A DNA stretch of 64,000 bases. Origin: Phytomonospora endophytica (GTDB lineage Bacteria > Actinomycetota > Actinomycetes > Mycobacteriales > Micromonosporaceae). Position 1 is the stretch's first letter. The number at the start of each line of letters is the position of its first letter. Position numbers and translations under genes: made by a program. The notes under the pieces were generated by a model. The model saw only the letters and a list, made by a program, of their open reading frames with translations. It was not told where the DNA came from and ran no database searches. The DNA lies in NCBI RefSeq assembly GCF_014202425.1, contig NZ_JACHGT010000002.1, positions 310,001 to 374,000 of the forward strand. The letters run 5' to 3'. Of this stretch, positions 17,078 to 26,419 are shown piece after piece.

Positions 17078-17407
17078 CCTTGGTCGGGAACCCTACGCAG
17101 CGCAGCTGCTATTCACCGGGTTTGCACTAACGCCGGACACAACGCAATCCGCGGCCGACGATCGGGTTGGGGTTGCGACCAAGAGACGGGAGACCACGGG
17201 AGGGGTGGGCTAGGTGGCGCCATATATGCGGCCAGCTCGAATCGCCCCGTCTACAACGATCGCACGAGGCTGCGACAGTTCTCGGCGAACAACGAGGAAC
17301 GAAGGCGGGCCTCCACACACGCGAGCCACAAGCCACAAGAAACGAGCGCGAGACACGAGGACACACGCAACACCAGCCAGGAAACGGAAGTGAGGCCTGC
17401 GAGACCC

Positions 17408-20400
17408 CTACCCCGGCAGCAAGCCCTCCAGCTCCGGCAGCTCCCCCACCTCGACCGTCCGCCCCTCGCCGACGTAGTAGAAGCACGCCCGCACGCGCTC
17501 GGGCTCCACACCCCTCAGCCCAGCCCACGCCTGCCGGTAGGCCGCCAACTGCACCGCCGCAACCCGCCTCGGTTCCAACCCCCTGGGCGCGCGGCCGGTC
17601 TTCCAATCCACTACCTCATAGTCGTACTGCTCCGAATCCGCAGCCTTGAACACCGCGTCGATCCGCCCCCGAACAGGCACACCACCGACCAGCGTCACGA
17701 ACGGCACCTCGACCGCCACCGGCAGGCGCGAGGCCCACCGGCTCACCCCGAAGCGTTCCTTCAGGCGTTCGAGTTCGGCGTCGGGCGCTCCGTCCTCATC
17801 GGACGCTCCCGGCAGATCGTCCAGATCCAGCAACGGCCGCACGCCGTAGTACTCCTCGACCCACGCATGGAACGCCGTCCCCCGACGCGTCCTGGGTTCG
17901 GGCTGCTCGGGCAGCGGCCGGCGCAGCTTCTCCGCGAAGCCGTCGAGGTCTTTGCGCATCGCCACCAGCTGCGACACCGACAGCTGTCCCGGCAGGAACA
18001 GCTCCGTCGTTCCCGACGCGGCCTTGTCGCGCTCGGCCAGCAGCAACTCCGCTTCCAGTGCCCAGGCCGTGGCGACCTCGTCTTCCTCTGATTCCTCCGG
18101 CGCGGGGTCGGAGGACTCGGTGGCGGCGGCCCGAACGAGCGCGGCCGCCTCGGCAACCGCCGACTGCCGCTCGCCCAGGGGCGCCGCCACGGGCCACGTC
18201 GCACTGACCGGGTTGTCCAACATGGGGTTGCGCTCGTCGGTCGGGCGCTCGGCCCACTGATCGACGGTGGCCTCTGCGGACCTCAGCTCCTCCAGGAACA
18301 CCGACGGACCACAGGCCCTCGCGCCGGTCTCGCTCCACCAGAAACCACTGGCCAGCAGAGTGTGCCGGGCGCGGGTGAAGGCGACGTACGCCAGCCTTCT
18401 GTCCTCGGCCAAGTCGTGTTCGCGCCAGGCCGCCTTGAAGGCCTTGATCGCTTTGGCGGCAGTCGTTCCCGACAGTTCCAGCTCCGGCAGGTCGTCGGCG
18501 TCGCCCCTCAGCGGGATGGGGAGTTCACCGGCCGAGGTGAGCCAGCTGGATCGGGCCCTGTCGCTGGGGAACACGCCCTTGGCGAGCCCGGCGACGGCGA
18601 CCAGGTCCCACTCCAGGCCCTTCGCGGCGTGGACGGTGAGGATCTGCACGGCGCCCGGCTGGGGTTTGGCAGGCGCGGTCTCAAGGCCGCGCTCGGTGTC
18701 CTCGGCGGCGGCCAGATACGCCAGAAAGCCTGTCAGGGACGCGATCTGGGAATCCGACGAGTACTTCGCCGCCAGGTCGGCGAAGGCGTCGAGCTGGGTC
18801 CGGTCGCCGCGATGCAACGACACCTCGACGTCGAGTCCCGTCGTGCGTTCGATGTCGGCGATCAGCTCGGGCAGCGGCTGGGACAATCGCGACCTGAGTG
18901 CCGCGATCTCGTCCCGCAGCGCCGTGATGCGCTCGTAAGCGACCTCGGTGTAGTTCTCCTCGTCGCCCGGATCGGCGATCGCCTCGGCGAGCGCGGTCTC
19001 CTCGGCGCGGTCGGTGTTGCGGCTCCTCTTGTTGAAGCCGCGCTCCTCCGCGAGTTCGGTGGCCCTGCGGTACAGAGCGACGAGGTCTCGCGGACCGAGG
19101 CGCCAACGAGGTCCCGTGAGCAGGCGGATGAGCTGCCCACCGGCGCCGGGGTCGGCGAGAACCCGCAGGGTGCAGTAGACCTCGCGGACTTCGGGGACGT
19201 CGAGGAGTCCGCCGACGCCGACGATCTCGACGGGCAGGCCCCGGTCGCGCAGGGACCGTTCCAGCAGCGGGATCTGGCTGCGTTTGCGGACCAGGAACGC
19301 GGTGCTCGGCAGCTCGGTGGGCGGCACGGAGGGCCAGTCCGCGCCCCACAGCTCCTCGACGGCGTCGGCGAGGTACTCGGCCTCGTCGAGAACCGTCGGC
19401 AGCAGGGCACAGCGCACGTCTCCGGCGCCGGGGGCGCCCGGTGAGAGGGCCGCGACGGAGTGCCCGCCGTCGCGCAGGGGCCGCGAGATCGCGTTGGCGA
19501 CGGTGAGGATTCGCGCGCGGTTGCGCCAGGAGACGGTGAGCTCGAAACGTGACGCGGCGGCGCCTTCGGCGGGTGGGAAGGAGTCGTTGAAGCGGTTGAG
19601 GGTCCCCGAACTGGCACCTCGCCAGCCGTAGATGGACTGGCAGGGGTCGCCGACGGCGGTGACCGGGTGCCCGTCGCCGAACAGGGATCGCAGCAGCACG
19701 ACCTGCGCGTGGCTGGTGTCCTGGTACTCGTCGAGCAGGACGACGCGGTGCTTGTCGCGTTCGGCTTCCCCGACTTCCGGCACGCTGACGGCGAGCCGGG
19801 CGGCGTGTTCCATGACGTCGGCGAAGTCGGAGGCGCCGAGTTCGCGTTTGCGGTCGTGGTAGGCCTCGACGAGTGGGAGCAGCTGCACCCGCGCGTGCTG
19901 GGCGGCCAGTGTGTTGCGAATGTCCTCATTGGATCGTGTGCCGACGGTCTCCTCGATGCTCTCGACGATGTCGTCGGTGAAGCGGCGCAGCTCGTCGGAG
20001 GTGCACAGGTGCTCGGCGAGTTCACCGGCCAGCGAGCGCACGCGGTCGACCACTGTGGACAGTTCGAGGTCGACGTGGCTCATGTCCCCGCCGTAGGCGC
20101 GCACGACGGAGTCGGCGAGCTGCCAGGCGGCCGATTCCGACAGCATCCTGGTCTGGGCGTCGATCCCGGCGCGCAGGCCGTGTTCGCCGACGACCCTGGC
20201 GGCGTAGGAGTGGTAGGTGGCGACGGTGGGTTCGCCGGCGTCGTCGCCTTCGATGTCGGGCAGGATCGACAGTCCGGCCAGGCGCGCGAGGCGGCGGCGG
20301 ACGCGCAGGCCCAGCTCGGCGGCGGCCTTGCGGGTGAAGGTCAGCCCGAGGACGTGTTCGGGGCGGGTGAAACCGTTGGCGATCAACCAGACCACGCGCG

Positions 20401-20629
20401 CGGCCATGGTCGCGGTTTTGCCCGACCCGGCGCCGGCGACGACGATCGTCGGCGTGAGCGGTGCTTCGATGACGGCGGCCTGCTGCTCGGTGGGCAGGTC
20501 GGTGTCACCGAGCATGCGGGCCAGTTCGACGGCGGAGTACCGGGGGGCCGGGGAAGGCTGAGGCTGTTCCGTCAAACCGGGAGACCCACTCAATCCGTCA
20601 CCTGCCTTCCCTTGCCACTGATCGGACAC
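17408..20629 (-). CDS. adnB: AdnB-type helicase-nuclease subunit
   Basis: About 1073 residues from GTG 20629 (AAGGA upstream); ATG 20656 would overlap adnA by 67 bp, and TTG 20593 (TTGA overlap) is also possible. Walker A AGAGSGKT, motif II DEYQD and QSIYGWRGA are canonical, so this is the active motor. The C-terminal RecB-like nuclease has GRIDAVF, the D-x-K motif VVDWKTG and QLAAYR. AdnAB resects double-strand breaks in Actinobacteria. It is translated right behind adnA. Confidence 0.93.
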   Translation of the reverse strand: MSDQWQGKAGDGLSGSPGLTEQPQPSPAPRYSAVELARMLGDTDLPTEQQAAVIEAPLTPTIVVAGAGSGKTATMAARVVWLIANGFTRPEHVLGLTFTRKAAAELGLRVRRRLARLAGLSILPDIEGDDAGEPTVATYHSYAARVVGEHGLRAGIDAQTRMLSESAAWQLADSVVRAYGGDMSHVDLELSTVVDRVRSLAGELAEHLCTSDELRRFTDDIVESIEETVGTRSNEDIRNTLAAQHARVQLLPLVEAYHDRKRELGASDFADVMEHAARLAVSVPEVGEAERDKHRVVLLDEYQDTSHAQVVLLRSLFGDGHPVTAVGDPCQSIYGWRGASSGTLNRFNDSFPPAEGAAASRFELTVSWRNRARILTVANAISRPLRDGGHSVAALSPGAPGAGDVRCALLPTVLDEAEYLADAVEELWGADWPSVPPTELPSTAFLVRKRSQIPLLERSLRDRGLPVEIVGVGGLLDVPEVREVYCTLRVLADPGAGGQLIRLLTGPRWRLGPRDLVALYRRATELAEERGFNKRSRNTDRAEETALAEAIADPGDEENYTEVAYERITALRDEIAALRSRLSQPLPELIADIERTTGLDVEVSLHRGDRTQLDAFADLAAKYSSDSQIASLTGFLAYLAAAEDTERGLETAPAKPQPGAVQILTVHAAKGLEWDLVAVAGLAKGVFPSDRARSSWLTSAGELPIPLRGDADDLPELELSGTTAAKAIKAFKAAWREHDLAEDRRLAYVAFTRARHTLLASGFWWSETGARACGPSVFLEELRSAEATVDQWAERPTDERNPMLDNPVSATWPVAAPLGERQSAVAEAAALVRAAATESSDPAPEESEEDEVATAWALEAELLLAERDKAASGTTELFLPGQLSVSQLVAMRKDLDGFAEKLRRPLPEQPEPRTRRGTAFHAWVEEYYGVRPLLDLDDLPGASDEDGAPDAELERLKERFGVSRWASRLPVAVEVPFVTLVGGVPVRGRIDAVFKAADSEQYDYEVVDWKTGRAPRGLEPRRVAAVQLAAYRQAWAGLRGVEPERVRACFYYVGEGRTVEVGELPELEGLLPG

Positions 20630-23600
20630 GCGTCCTTGACCTTGCAGTGCGAGCACTTGCCGGTGTGGCGGGCCTGGAACGTCGACGCCGCCATCTTCTC
20701 GGCGACGTTGAGGACGAGGCCCTCGGCCCAGCGCGGATCGTCCGAAGAGGACAGTGCGCCCTGTTCGCGGACACTGGCGCTCTTGGCGTCGTTGCCGATG
20801 TGCAGCAGGGCCGCGCCCGCCGACTCGGCTCCCTCGCCGACGCCTTCGACCTCGGCGAAGGCGCCGTTCTCGGCGGCCACCTGGTAGGCGGCGAGCTGCG
20901 GGTTCTGCTCGGTGTCGGTGGCGCTGGGCGGTGCCCCGGCGCCGGTCTTGATGTCGACGACGTAGAGCTTGCCCTGCGCGTCCTTCTCAAGGCGGTCAAC
21001 GGTTCCGGTCAACTCGACCGTCACGTCGCCCTCCGACAGACGGACCTTGAAGCCCTGTTCGGCGGCGACGAGTTCGCGTGGGTTGTCGCGCACCCAGTCG
21101 GCGAACTTGTCGACCATCTTCGCGACGCGTTCGCGCTGCTTCGCGGTCAGCCAGGGGGCGTCGACGGGCATCGACTCCATGTTGGCGCCGACGTAGGTGT
21201 GCATGGCCTCGCCGACGTCGGCGGCGGCCACGGAGTCTTCGGCGGCGGCGTGGACGAGGTTCCCGATCTGTTGTGCCGCACCGGACGCCTCGGATCCGCC
21301 GTGGCGTTCCAGGACCCAGCGCAGGCCGCATTCGAGGACGTTCTCGGCCGTCGACGGCGAGACCCGCACGGTCTCCCCCGCCACGGCGAGGGGACGTTCG
21401 TCGGACAGGGGCGCCAGGCCCCACCAGCTTTCCGGGTCGGCGCCGGCGACACCCGCGGCGGCCAGTTTCGCCAGCTGCGCGGCGGCGGCCCGGCGCCGGG
21501 CGGGCGGTTCGGCCTCGTCGACGGCGGCGGATCGCAGTCGTGCCACCAGAGCGGGCAGGGTCAGCGGGCGGTCGGGGGCACCGGCCTCCTCGACCGCGAC
21601 GCCCAGCTCCTCGACGAAGCGGCTGGGCACGTTCTCCTCTTCGTCGTCGACGGCGGTGACCAGCAGGCGGCGGGAAGCGCGGCCTACCGCGACGTAGAAC
21701 AGGCGCCGTTCCTCCGCCAGGAGAACGGACGCGCGGTTGACGGCCTTGGCGGCGCGGCCCGCGTCGGTGTCGACGAGGGCGTCGGCGGCGAGCAGGCCGT
21801 CACGACGTCGCAGGTTCGGCCAGACGCCCTCCTGGAGACCGGCGATGACCACGAGGTCCCATTCCAGGCCTTTGGCGGCGTGGGCGGTGACGACGCGGAC
21901 GGCCTCGCCGCGTTCGGCGTGGGCGGCGAGGGTGTCGGCGGCGAGGTCTTGGCCGAGGACGTGCTCGACGAAGATCTCCGGACCGGCGCCGGGCAGACGG
22001 TCGCAGAAGCTCGCGGCGCCGTCGAAGAGGGTCATCATGGCATCGAGGTCGGCGTCGGCGGCGGCGGCGCGCGGCCCACCGCCCATGGCCAGCTCGCTCA
22101 AGGTCGCGGCCAGACCGGAGTGCTCCCAGAGGATCCAGAGCAGTTCCTCGACGGTGCCCTGGTTGTCGCGGACCAGGGCGAGCAGGTCGGCGAGTGTCCT
22201 CAAGGGACGGACCCACTCGGGTTGGTCAAGAGCCTTCAGCCCCGGCGGCGGGCCGAGCCCGATCCCATGCCCCTCTGGCGGTTTCGTTCGCGCCGCCAGA
22301 AGAAGCTCGGTGTCGAGGGCGGCGAGAAGGCCCGGTTCGCGCAGCGCTTCGACGAGCAGTTCGCCGGAGCCGCGGCGGTCACCGGTCTGGGCGGCGAGGG
22401 CCCGCAATCCCTGACGCAACCTGCGTTCCCCGAGCGGATCCGCACCGCCGTAGGGAGAGTGGAGGAGCCCGACGGCGGTCTCCTCGTCGAGGCGCTTGGG
22501 GTCGAGACCGCAACGGATGAGCGTCAACAGTGGACGGACGAGCGGCTGCGCCGACAGTGGCAGGTCCTCGCTGGAGACGGTCATCGGAACCTGCGCCTGC
22601 CGCAGCGCACGGGACAGGACCGGCAGGTGCCCGGCGGTCGACTTGACCAGGACCGCCATCCGCGACCAGGGCACGCCGTCGCGGAGGTGGGCGACGCGCA
22701 GGGCGTCGGCGATGTGCGCGGCCTCGGCGCTGCCGCTGGCGAACATCCGGACCGCGACCCCGCCGTCCACGGTGGACGGTCCGGCGCCGCGCGCCCGGTG
22801 CGGGCCGGTACCGGCGAGGCGACGCGAGACCCGGCGTGCCGCGCCGATCAGCGACGGCCCGGCACGATGGCAGGTCGACAGGATCGCGCTCGGCGCGCTC
22901 CTCGAAAGAACCGAGTCACCGTGGACGGCCGGGAACTGGTCGGGGAAGCGCCGCACGCCCTCGGGGTCGGCGCCGCGGAAGGCGAAGGTCGCCGAGTCCG
23001 GGTCGCCGAAGGCGACCAGATGCGCGCCCGGACCGGTGATCTCGCGCAGGAGCGTCAGCTGGCCCGGGTCGGTGTCGTGGAGTTCGTCGACGTAGACGTA
23101 GTCGGGACGGTTCGCCGCCGCGAGCTCCGGGTCGACGCGCAGCCGCGCCGCGGCGGCCCGCACGATCTCGGCGGTGTCGTAGCGGGCGCCGCCTTCGCGC
23201 AGCGCGAGCTGGTCGATGTAGGAGTGGTAGAAGGCCGCCGCGGCCGTCCACTCAGGACGGTTCTCGGCCTGCCCGTGCGCCGCCAGCCGCGACGGGCCGA
23301 TACCGCGCTCGGAACAGCGCAGCAGCAGGTCGCGCAGCTGGGTGGCGAAACCGCGTGTCGGGACGGCCGCGCGCAGCGACTCCGGCCAGTCGGCGGGATC
23401 GGCCTCGGCCAGCATCTCGCGGATCACCAGGTCCTGCTCGGGACCGGTCAGCAGCCGCGGCGGGGGGCCGCCCGCCATGCGCAGCACCGCGAAGGCGTAA
23501 CCGTGGAAGGTGTGCACGTTGACCTCGCCGACCGTGCCGCCCGCCTGCCCCGCGACCCGCGCGGACACCGCCCGGCGCAGACGCTGCGCGCCACGCCGCC

Positions 23601-23883
23601 CGAAGGTGAACACCAGGATCCGCTCCGGCGCGACACCCGACGCGACCCGCGCGGCGACCGACTCGACCAGCGTCGCCGTCTTGCCCGTCCCGGGCCCGCC
23701 GAGCACGAGGAGCGGACCGGCATCATGCGCGATGACGGCCCGCTGCGTCTCATCCGGCTCGAAGGGAAGGTCCGACCCCTGTTCGATCCGCCGCCGGAAG
23801 GCGAAGCGCGAACTCACCGCGCCAGCCAACCACGGCCGTCCGACATAGGCGAGCCGCGACACGTACGAATGGGGGTTGATCAC
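20590..23883 (-). CDS. adnA: AdnA-type helicase-nuclease subunit with Fe-S cluster
   Basis: 1097 residues from GTG 23883, which overlaps the upstream stop by 4 bp (GTGA). Walker A GGPGTGKT is present, but motif II reads DELHD and the next motif DSATFAFRGA, weaker than in AdnB; AdnA is known to be the lesser motor. The C-terminal nuclease has VVDIKTG and QLAAYQ, and cysteines ECGLRW plus CSHCKVKDAC form the Fe-S site. A ~50-bp dispersed repeat lies in frame around residues 530-545 (22251-22297). Confidence 0.93.
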   Translation of the reverse strand: MINPHSYVSRLAYVGRPWLAGAVSSRFAFRRRIEQGSDLPFEPDETQRAVIAHDAGPLLVLGGPGTGKTATLVESVAARVASGVAPERILVFTFGRRGAQRLRRAVSARVAGQAGGTVGEVNVHTFHGYAFAVLRMAGGPPPRLLTGPEQDLVIREMLAEADPADWPESLRAAVPTRGFATQLRDLLLRCSERGIGPSRLAAHGQAENRPEWTAAAAFYHSYIDQLALREGGARYDTAEIVRAAAARLRVDPELAAANRPDYVYVDELHDTDPGQLTLLREITGPGAHLVAFGDPDSATFAFRGADPEGVRRFPDQFPAVHGDSVLSRSAPSAILSTCHRAGPSLIGAARRVSRRLAGTGPHRARGAGPSTVDGGVAVRMFASGSAEAAHIADALRVAHLRDGVPWSRMAVLVKSTAGHLPVLSRALRQAQVPMTVSSEDLPLSAQPLVRPLLTLIRCGLDPKRLDEETAVGLLHSPYGGADPLGERRLRQGLRALAAQTGDRRGSGELLVEALREPGLLAALDTELLLAARTKPPEGHGIGLGPPPGLKALDQPEWVRPLRTLADLLALVRDNQGTVEELLWILWEHSGLAATLSELAMGGGPRAAAADADLDAMMTLFDGAASFCDRLPGAGPEIFVEHVLGQDLAADTLAAHAERGEAVRVVTAHAAKGLEWDLVVIAGLQEGVWPNLRRRDGLLAADALVDTDAGRAAKAVNRASVLLAEERRLFYVAVGRASRRLLVTAVDDEEENVPSRFVEELGVAVEEAGAPDRPLTLPALVARLRSAAVDEAEPPARRRAAAAQLAKLAAAGVAGADPESWWGLAPLSDERPLAVAGETVRVSPSTAENVLECGLRWVLERHGGSEASGAAQQIGNLVHAAAEDSVAAADVGEAMHTYVGANMESMPVDAPWLTAKQRERVAKMVDKFADWVRDNPRELVAAEQGFKVRLSEGDVTVELTGTVDRLEKDAQGKLYVVDIKTGAGAPPSATDTEQNPQLAAYQVAAENGAFAEVEGVGEGAESAGAALLHIGNDAKSASVREQGALSSSDDPRWAEGLVLNVAEKMAASTFQARHTGKCSHCKVKDACPISGKGRQVTD
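22251..22297. repeat. dispersed element copy C inside adnA
   Basis: cgagcccg, a cccct segment and the 21-bp core beginning ggcggtttcgttcgcg (22277-22297) match, in the opposite orientation, the intergenic copy at 25332-25383; the related copy at 44425-44478 shares the flanks. In adnA it reads AARTKPPEGHGIGLG. Confidence 0.75.
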
Positions 23884-25277
23884 ACGCCGGCGACGACCCT
23901 CCCCGCGCCCGCCCGGCGCGGATCGCCCGCGGCCTGCGTCGGCGTCACCGCGCTGGCACCACCGAAGTAGTGCCGGTCGGTCGACCACTCGTTGAGGTCG
24001 TAACCGGCCTTGACCAGCGAGGTCAGCGCGTCCGTCGAGACACCGGGCTCAGTGTGCACGAGCGGCCCGGCGACATGGAAGCGCGGCCGCGACAAGGCAT
24101 CGTCGAGCGAATCGCCGCGGACGAGGTGGTTGACCAGGACGTGCAGCAGCGCCGTGCGGATCCGCGACGCGCCCGCCGAACCCGCCGCGACCGTGACACC
24201 GCGGCCGTCGAGGACCACGAGCGGGCACATCATGCTGCCCATGCGGTGGCCCGGGGTCAGCGGGCCGCGCAGGAGCTCACCCTCGCCGAGCATCGAGTTG
24301 AGGTGCACGCCGTAGCCGCCGATCCACACCGACGAGCCGATGCCGAGGGTCGTGGTGACGACGCAGGCGTTGCCGTGCCGGTCGATGACCGAGATGTTCG
24401 TGGTGTCGCCGGGGCCGCCCGGGTCGGGACCGGCGAGGGCGTCGGCGACCGCGACCGCCCGGTCGCCCTCGTCGAGACGCGACAGTTCGGGCAGGGCGGC
24501 GAGTGTGCCAATGGTGTGGTTGAGGTCGTCGCGGCCGCAGACGACACGGCCGGTGAAGACCGTCCGCCGCACCGGGACAGACAGGACACGGTAGGCGGCG
24601 AGGTCGCCAGGGCCGAGAGCGCCGCCGGCGGCACGAACGTCGTTGACGAGCTGCGCGCCGAGGACGCCGGTGTAGAAGTCGCCGGGGCCCGCCTGGGCGA
24701 TGCGGTCGAGAGCGTCGACGAGGCCCGGGTGATAGAGGATCTGGCCGCCGCGTAACAACTCGCCGTTGGGGGCATAGGCCGCGCGGCCCTCACCCGAGAC
24801 GAGCGCCGGAGCCACCGACGGGAGCGTCGACGCGTGCTCGTCGGGCAACGGGACACCGCGCTCGGCGAGCGACGTCGCCGGTTCCAGCAGCCGCGTCCAC
24901 GGCGTGCGACCCCACCGGCGATGCAACTCGGCCGCCCCCGCGACGACGCCCGGGACGCCGACACTCGCGCCACCGATCGAGAAACGCATCGGGACACCCC
25001 CGAACGCGACATCGATCGCCGTCATCGACGACGCCACACCGCCCTCGACACCGGGAATCGCCGTGAAGAAGTCCAGGCAGGTCACCACGCCCGACGCGGC
25101 ATCGAAATACGTGGCGAACCCGCCACCACCCAGCCCCGTCATGATCGTCTCCCCGACACACGACGCGAACACCGCCGCGACCGCGGCATCAGCGGCGTTG
25201 CCCCCAGCAGCGAGAACATCGGCACCCGCATCCACAGTGGCCGGATGACCAGCGGCAATACCCCCAAAGCGGCCCAT
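23880..25277 (-). CDS. gamma-glutamyltransferase-like Ntn hydrolase
   Basis: 465 residues. The N-terminal part (ATVDAGADVLAAGGNAADAAVA, GLGGGGF) and a small-subunit start at GDTTNISVID, where the first Thr would be the catalytic nucleophile made by autocleavage, then GHRMGSMMCP and SAGASRIRTA, fit the γ-glutamyltransferase fold. No signal peptide is seen, unlike secreted GGTs, so it may be a cytoplasmic acylase-like member. It is coupled to adnA by a 4-bp overlap, although the functions look unrelated. Confidence 0.83.
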   Translation of the reverse strand: MGRFGGIAAGHPATVDAGADVLAAGGNAADAAVAAVFASCVGETIMTGLGGGGFATYFDAASGVVTCLDFFTAIPGVEGGVASSMTAIDVAFGGVPMRFSIGGASVGVPGVVAGAAELHRRWGRTPWTRLLEPATSLAERGVPLPDEHASTLPSVAPALVSGEGRAAYAPNGELLRGGQILYHPGLVDALDRIAQAGPGDFYTGVLGAQLVNDVRAAGGALGPGDLAAYRVLSVPVRRTVFTGRVVCGRDDLNHTIGTLAALPELSRLDEGDRAVAVADALAGPDPGGPGDTTNISVIDRHGNACVVTTTLGIGSSVWIGGYGVHLNSMLGEGELLRGPLTPGHRMGSMMCPLVVLDGRGVTVAAGSAGASRIRTALLHVLVNHLVRGDSLDDALSRPRFHVAGPLVHTEPGVSTDALTSLVKAGYDLNEWSTDRHYFGGASAVTPTQAAGDPRRAGAGRVVAGV

Positions 25278-25331
25278 GAGCGGCAGCGTAACCAGCCGAG
25301 ACGGGGGAGGCTGTCAGGTGTAGGACTGTGT

Positions 25332-25383
25332 GGGTTTGGGCGGCGCGAACGAAACCGCCTGAGGGGTGGGGGCGGGCTCGGCC
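25332..25383. repeat. dispersed ~50-bp element copy A
   Basis: Contains, on the minus strand, the same 21-bp core as in adnA (plus-strand 25339-25359), then the ccgagcccg flank. About 80% like the 44.4-kb copy over 50 bp. The core has ggcgg/ccgcc ends. Confidence 0.8.
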
Positions 25384-25517
25384 GCCGGTGCCGGTGCCGG
25401 TGCCGGTGCGGGGGCCCGGGGTGGGCAAGCGGGCAAGCAAGCGAACGAACGGGCGAAGTCGAGCTTGCCCGGGTGGGTGCGGGAGCAGGCTCGGGCTGTT
25501 GAGGGCAACATGCGGCG

Positions 25518-25586
25518 GCGGACGGCCGTGCGAAAAACGCACTCCCCCGCTCGCCCCAAAGGGGCCCCAAAAATCACGATACGGGC
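25518..25586. repeat. 69-bp dispersed element, copy 1
   Basis: About 95% identical to 35424-35492. Two hairpins: gtgcg/cgcac and gcccc-aaa-ggggc, then aaaaatcacgatacggg. It sits just before a repeat array, as does copy 2. Confidence 0.85.
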
Positions 25587-26056
25587 TGAGTACGACAAAA
25601 ACGGCTACGCGAGGATCGCTCGCAAAGCTGGCCGGCACGAGCGCCGGGAGTCGCGGCGAGAGTCCTGCCCGGGCGAATGGCGGCATGGCGAAAGCTCGGC
25701 GCGGCTGGCCGGCGGGGCGCGACGGGAACCCACGTGCGCGATCGGGCGACGCGGCGTTGCCACCGTCCGCTGCACCCCCGGCAGGCCTCGGCGGTCGGCG
25801 GCGACACCCGGCGACCCTCCGGTGCAGCGATATACAGCCATCACGGCGGTGGGCACCCGCCCGGAAACGCCCGGCGGGCGCGTGTCGCGGCCGACGGGCG
25901 AGAAGCGCCACGGGCGTCCGTCCCGCCGGGCGGACGTCACCTCGACCGCTGAACCGGCACGGCTTCGCCCGGGGACGCCCCCGCACCCGCGCTCGCACGG
26001 GCAGTGCCGGTTACCCGAGGGTGTGGAAATCGCGCAGCCACCCCGCACCCGCGCGC

Positions 26057-26239
26057 GCAGTACCTCCTCCGCGTGCGTCAGCTCGGCGCGCTCGCCCCTG
26101 CACCCACGCGCGCACGGGCAGTACCTCCTCCGCGTGCGTCAGCTCGGCGCGCTCGCCCCTGCACCCACGCTCGCACGGGCAGTACCTCCTCCGCGTGCGT
26201 CAGCTCGGCGCGCTCGCCCCTGCACCCACGCTCGCACGG
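26057..26239. repeat. 61-bp tandem repeat, 3 full copies
   Basis: Unit begins gcagtacctcctccgcgtgc and recurs at 26057, 26118 and 26179, with only rare changes (acgcgcgc versus acgctcgc). A half unit lies near 25984-26010. The 61-bp period is not a multiple of three, so it is not coding. Confidence 0.9.
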
Positions 26240-26282
26240 GCAACACAGATGGCGAAAAGCTCCGAGTAGGACACAGGTCCCC

Positions 26283-26382
26283 GCACCCGCGCACCCACGC
26301 GCACCCACGCGCACCCACGCACACCCACGCACACCCACGCACACCCACGCGCACCCACGCACACCCACGCACACCCACGGAC
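26283..26382. repeat. 10-bp tandem repeat array
   Basis: About ten copies of cgcacccacg with cacac/gcac variants, between the 61-bp array and the GntR gene. Confidence 0.9.
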
Positions 26383-26419
26383 AACACAGTGCCCTGGCAC
26401 GAGACGACGCGCAGGCCCC

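Larger units (their letters stand above)
16689..17407. other. 719-bp intergenic region with structured repeats
   Basis: No credible gene. It holds a small hairpin (gtcgcgc/gcgcgac, 16772-16789), a large nested inverted repeat (16810-16932) and a pair of short hairpins (17034-17077). The last ~200 bp before the end of adnB show nothing. Confidence 0.7.
25278..26419. other. 1.1-kb gene-free repeat island 1
   Basis: No supported gene; long ORFs in several frames are Arg/Pro-rich GC artefacts. It holds the ~50-bp element (25332-25383), the 69-bp element (25518-25586), a partial then three full 61-bp repeats and a 10-bp array, listed separately. The stretch 25600-25980 shows nothing recognisable. 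Confidence 0.75.

Noticed and set aside
16985-17080. tRNA-like fold near tttcgagtctc
   Set aside because: No acceptor/anticodon arms that fit; the region is a set of short hairpins.
20647-23970. 1107-residue plus-strand ORF opposite adnA
   Set aside because: Codon-position GC shadow of adnA; no domain and Gly/Arg/Asp-rich.
26057-26239. Repeat protein from the 61-bp array
   Set aside because: 61 is not a multiple of three, so no frame keeps a repeated peptide.
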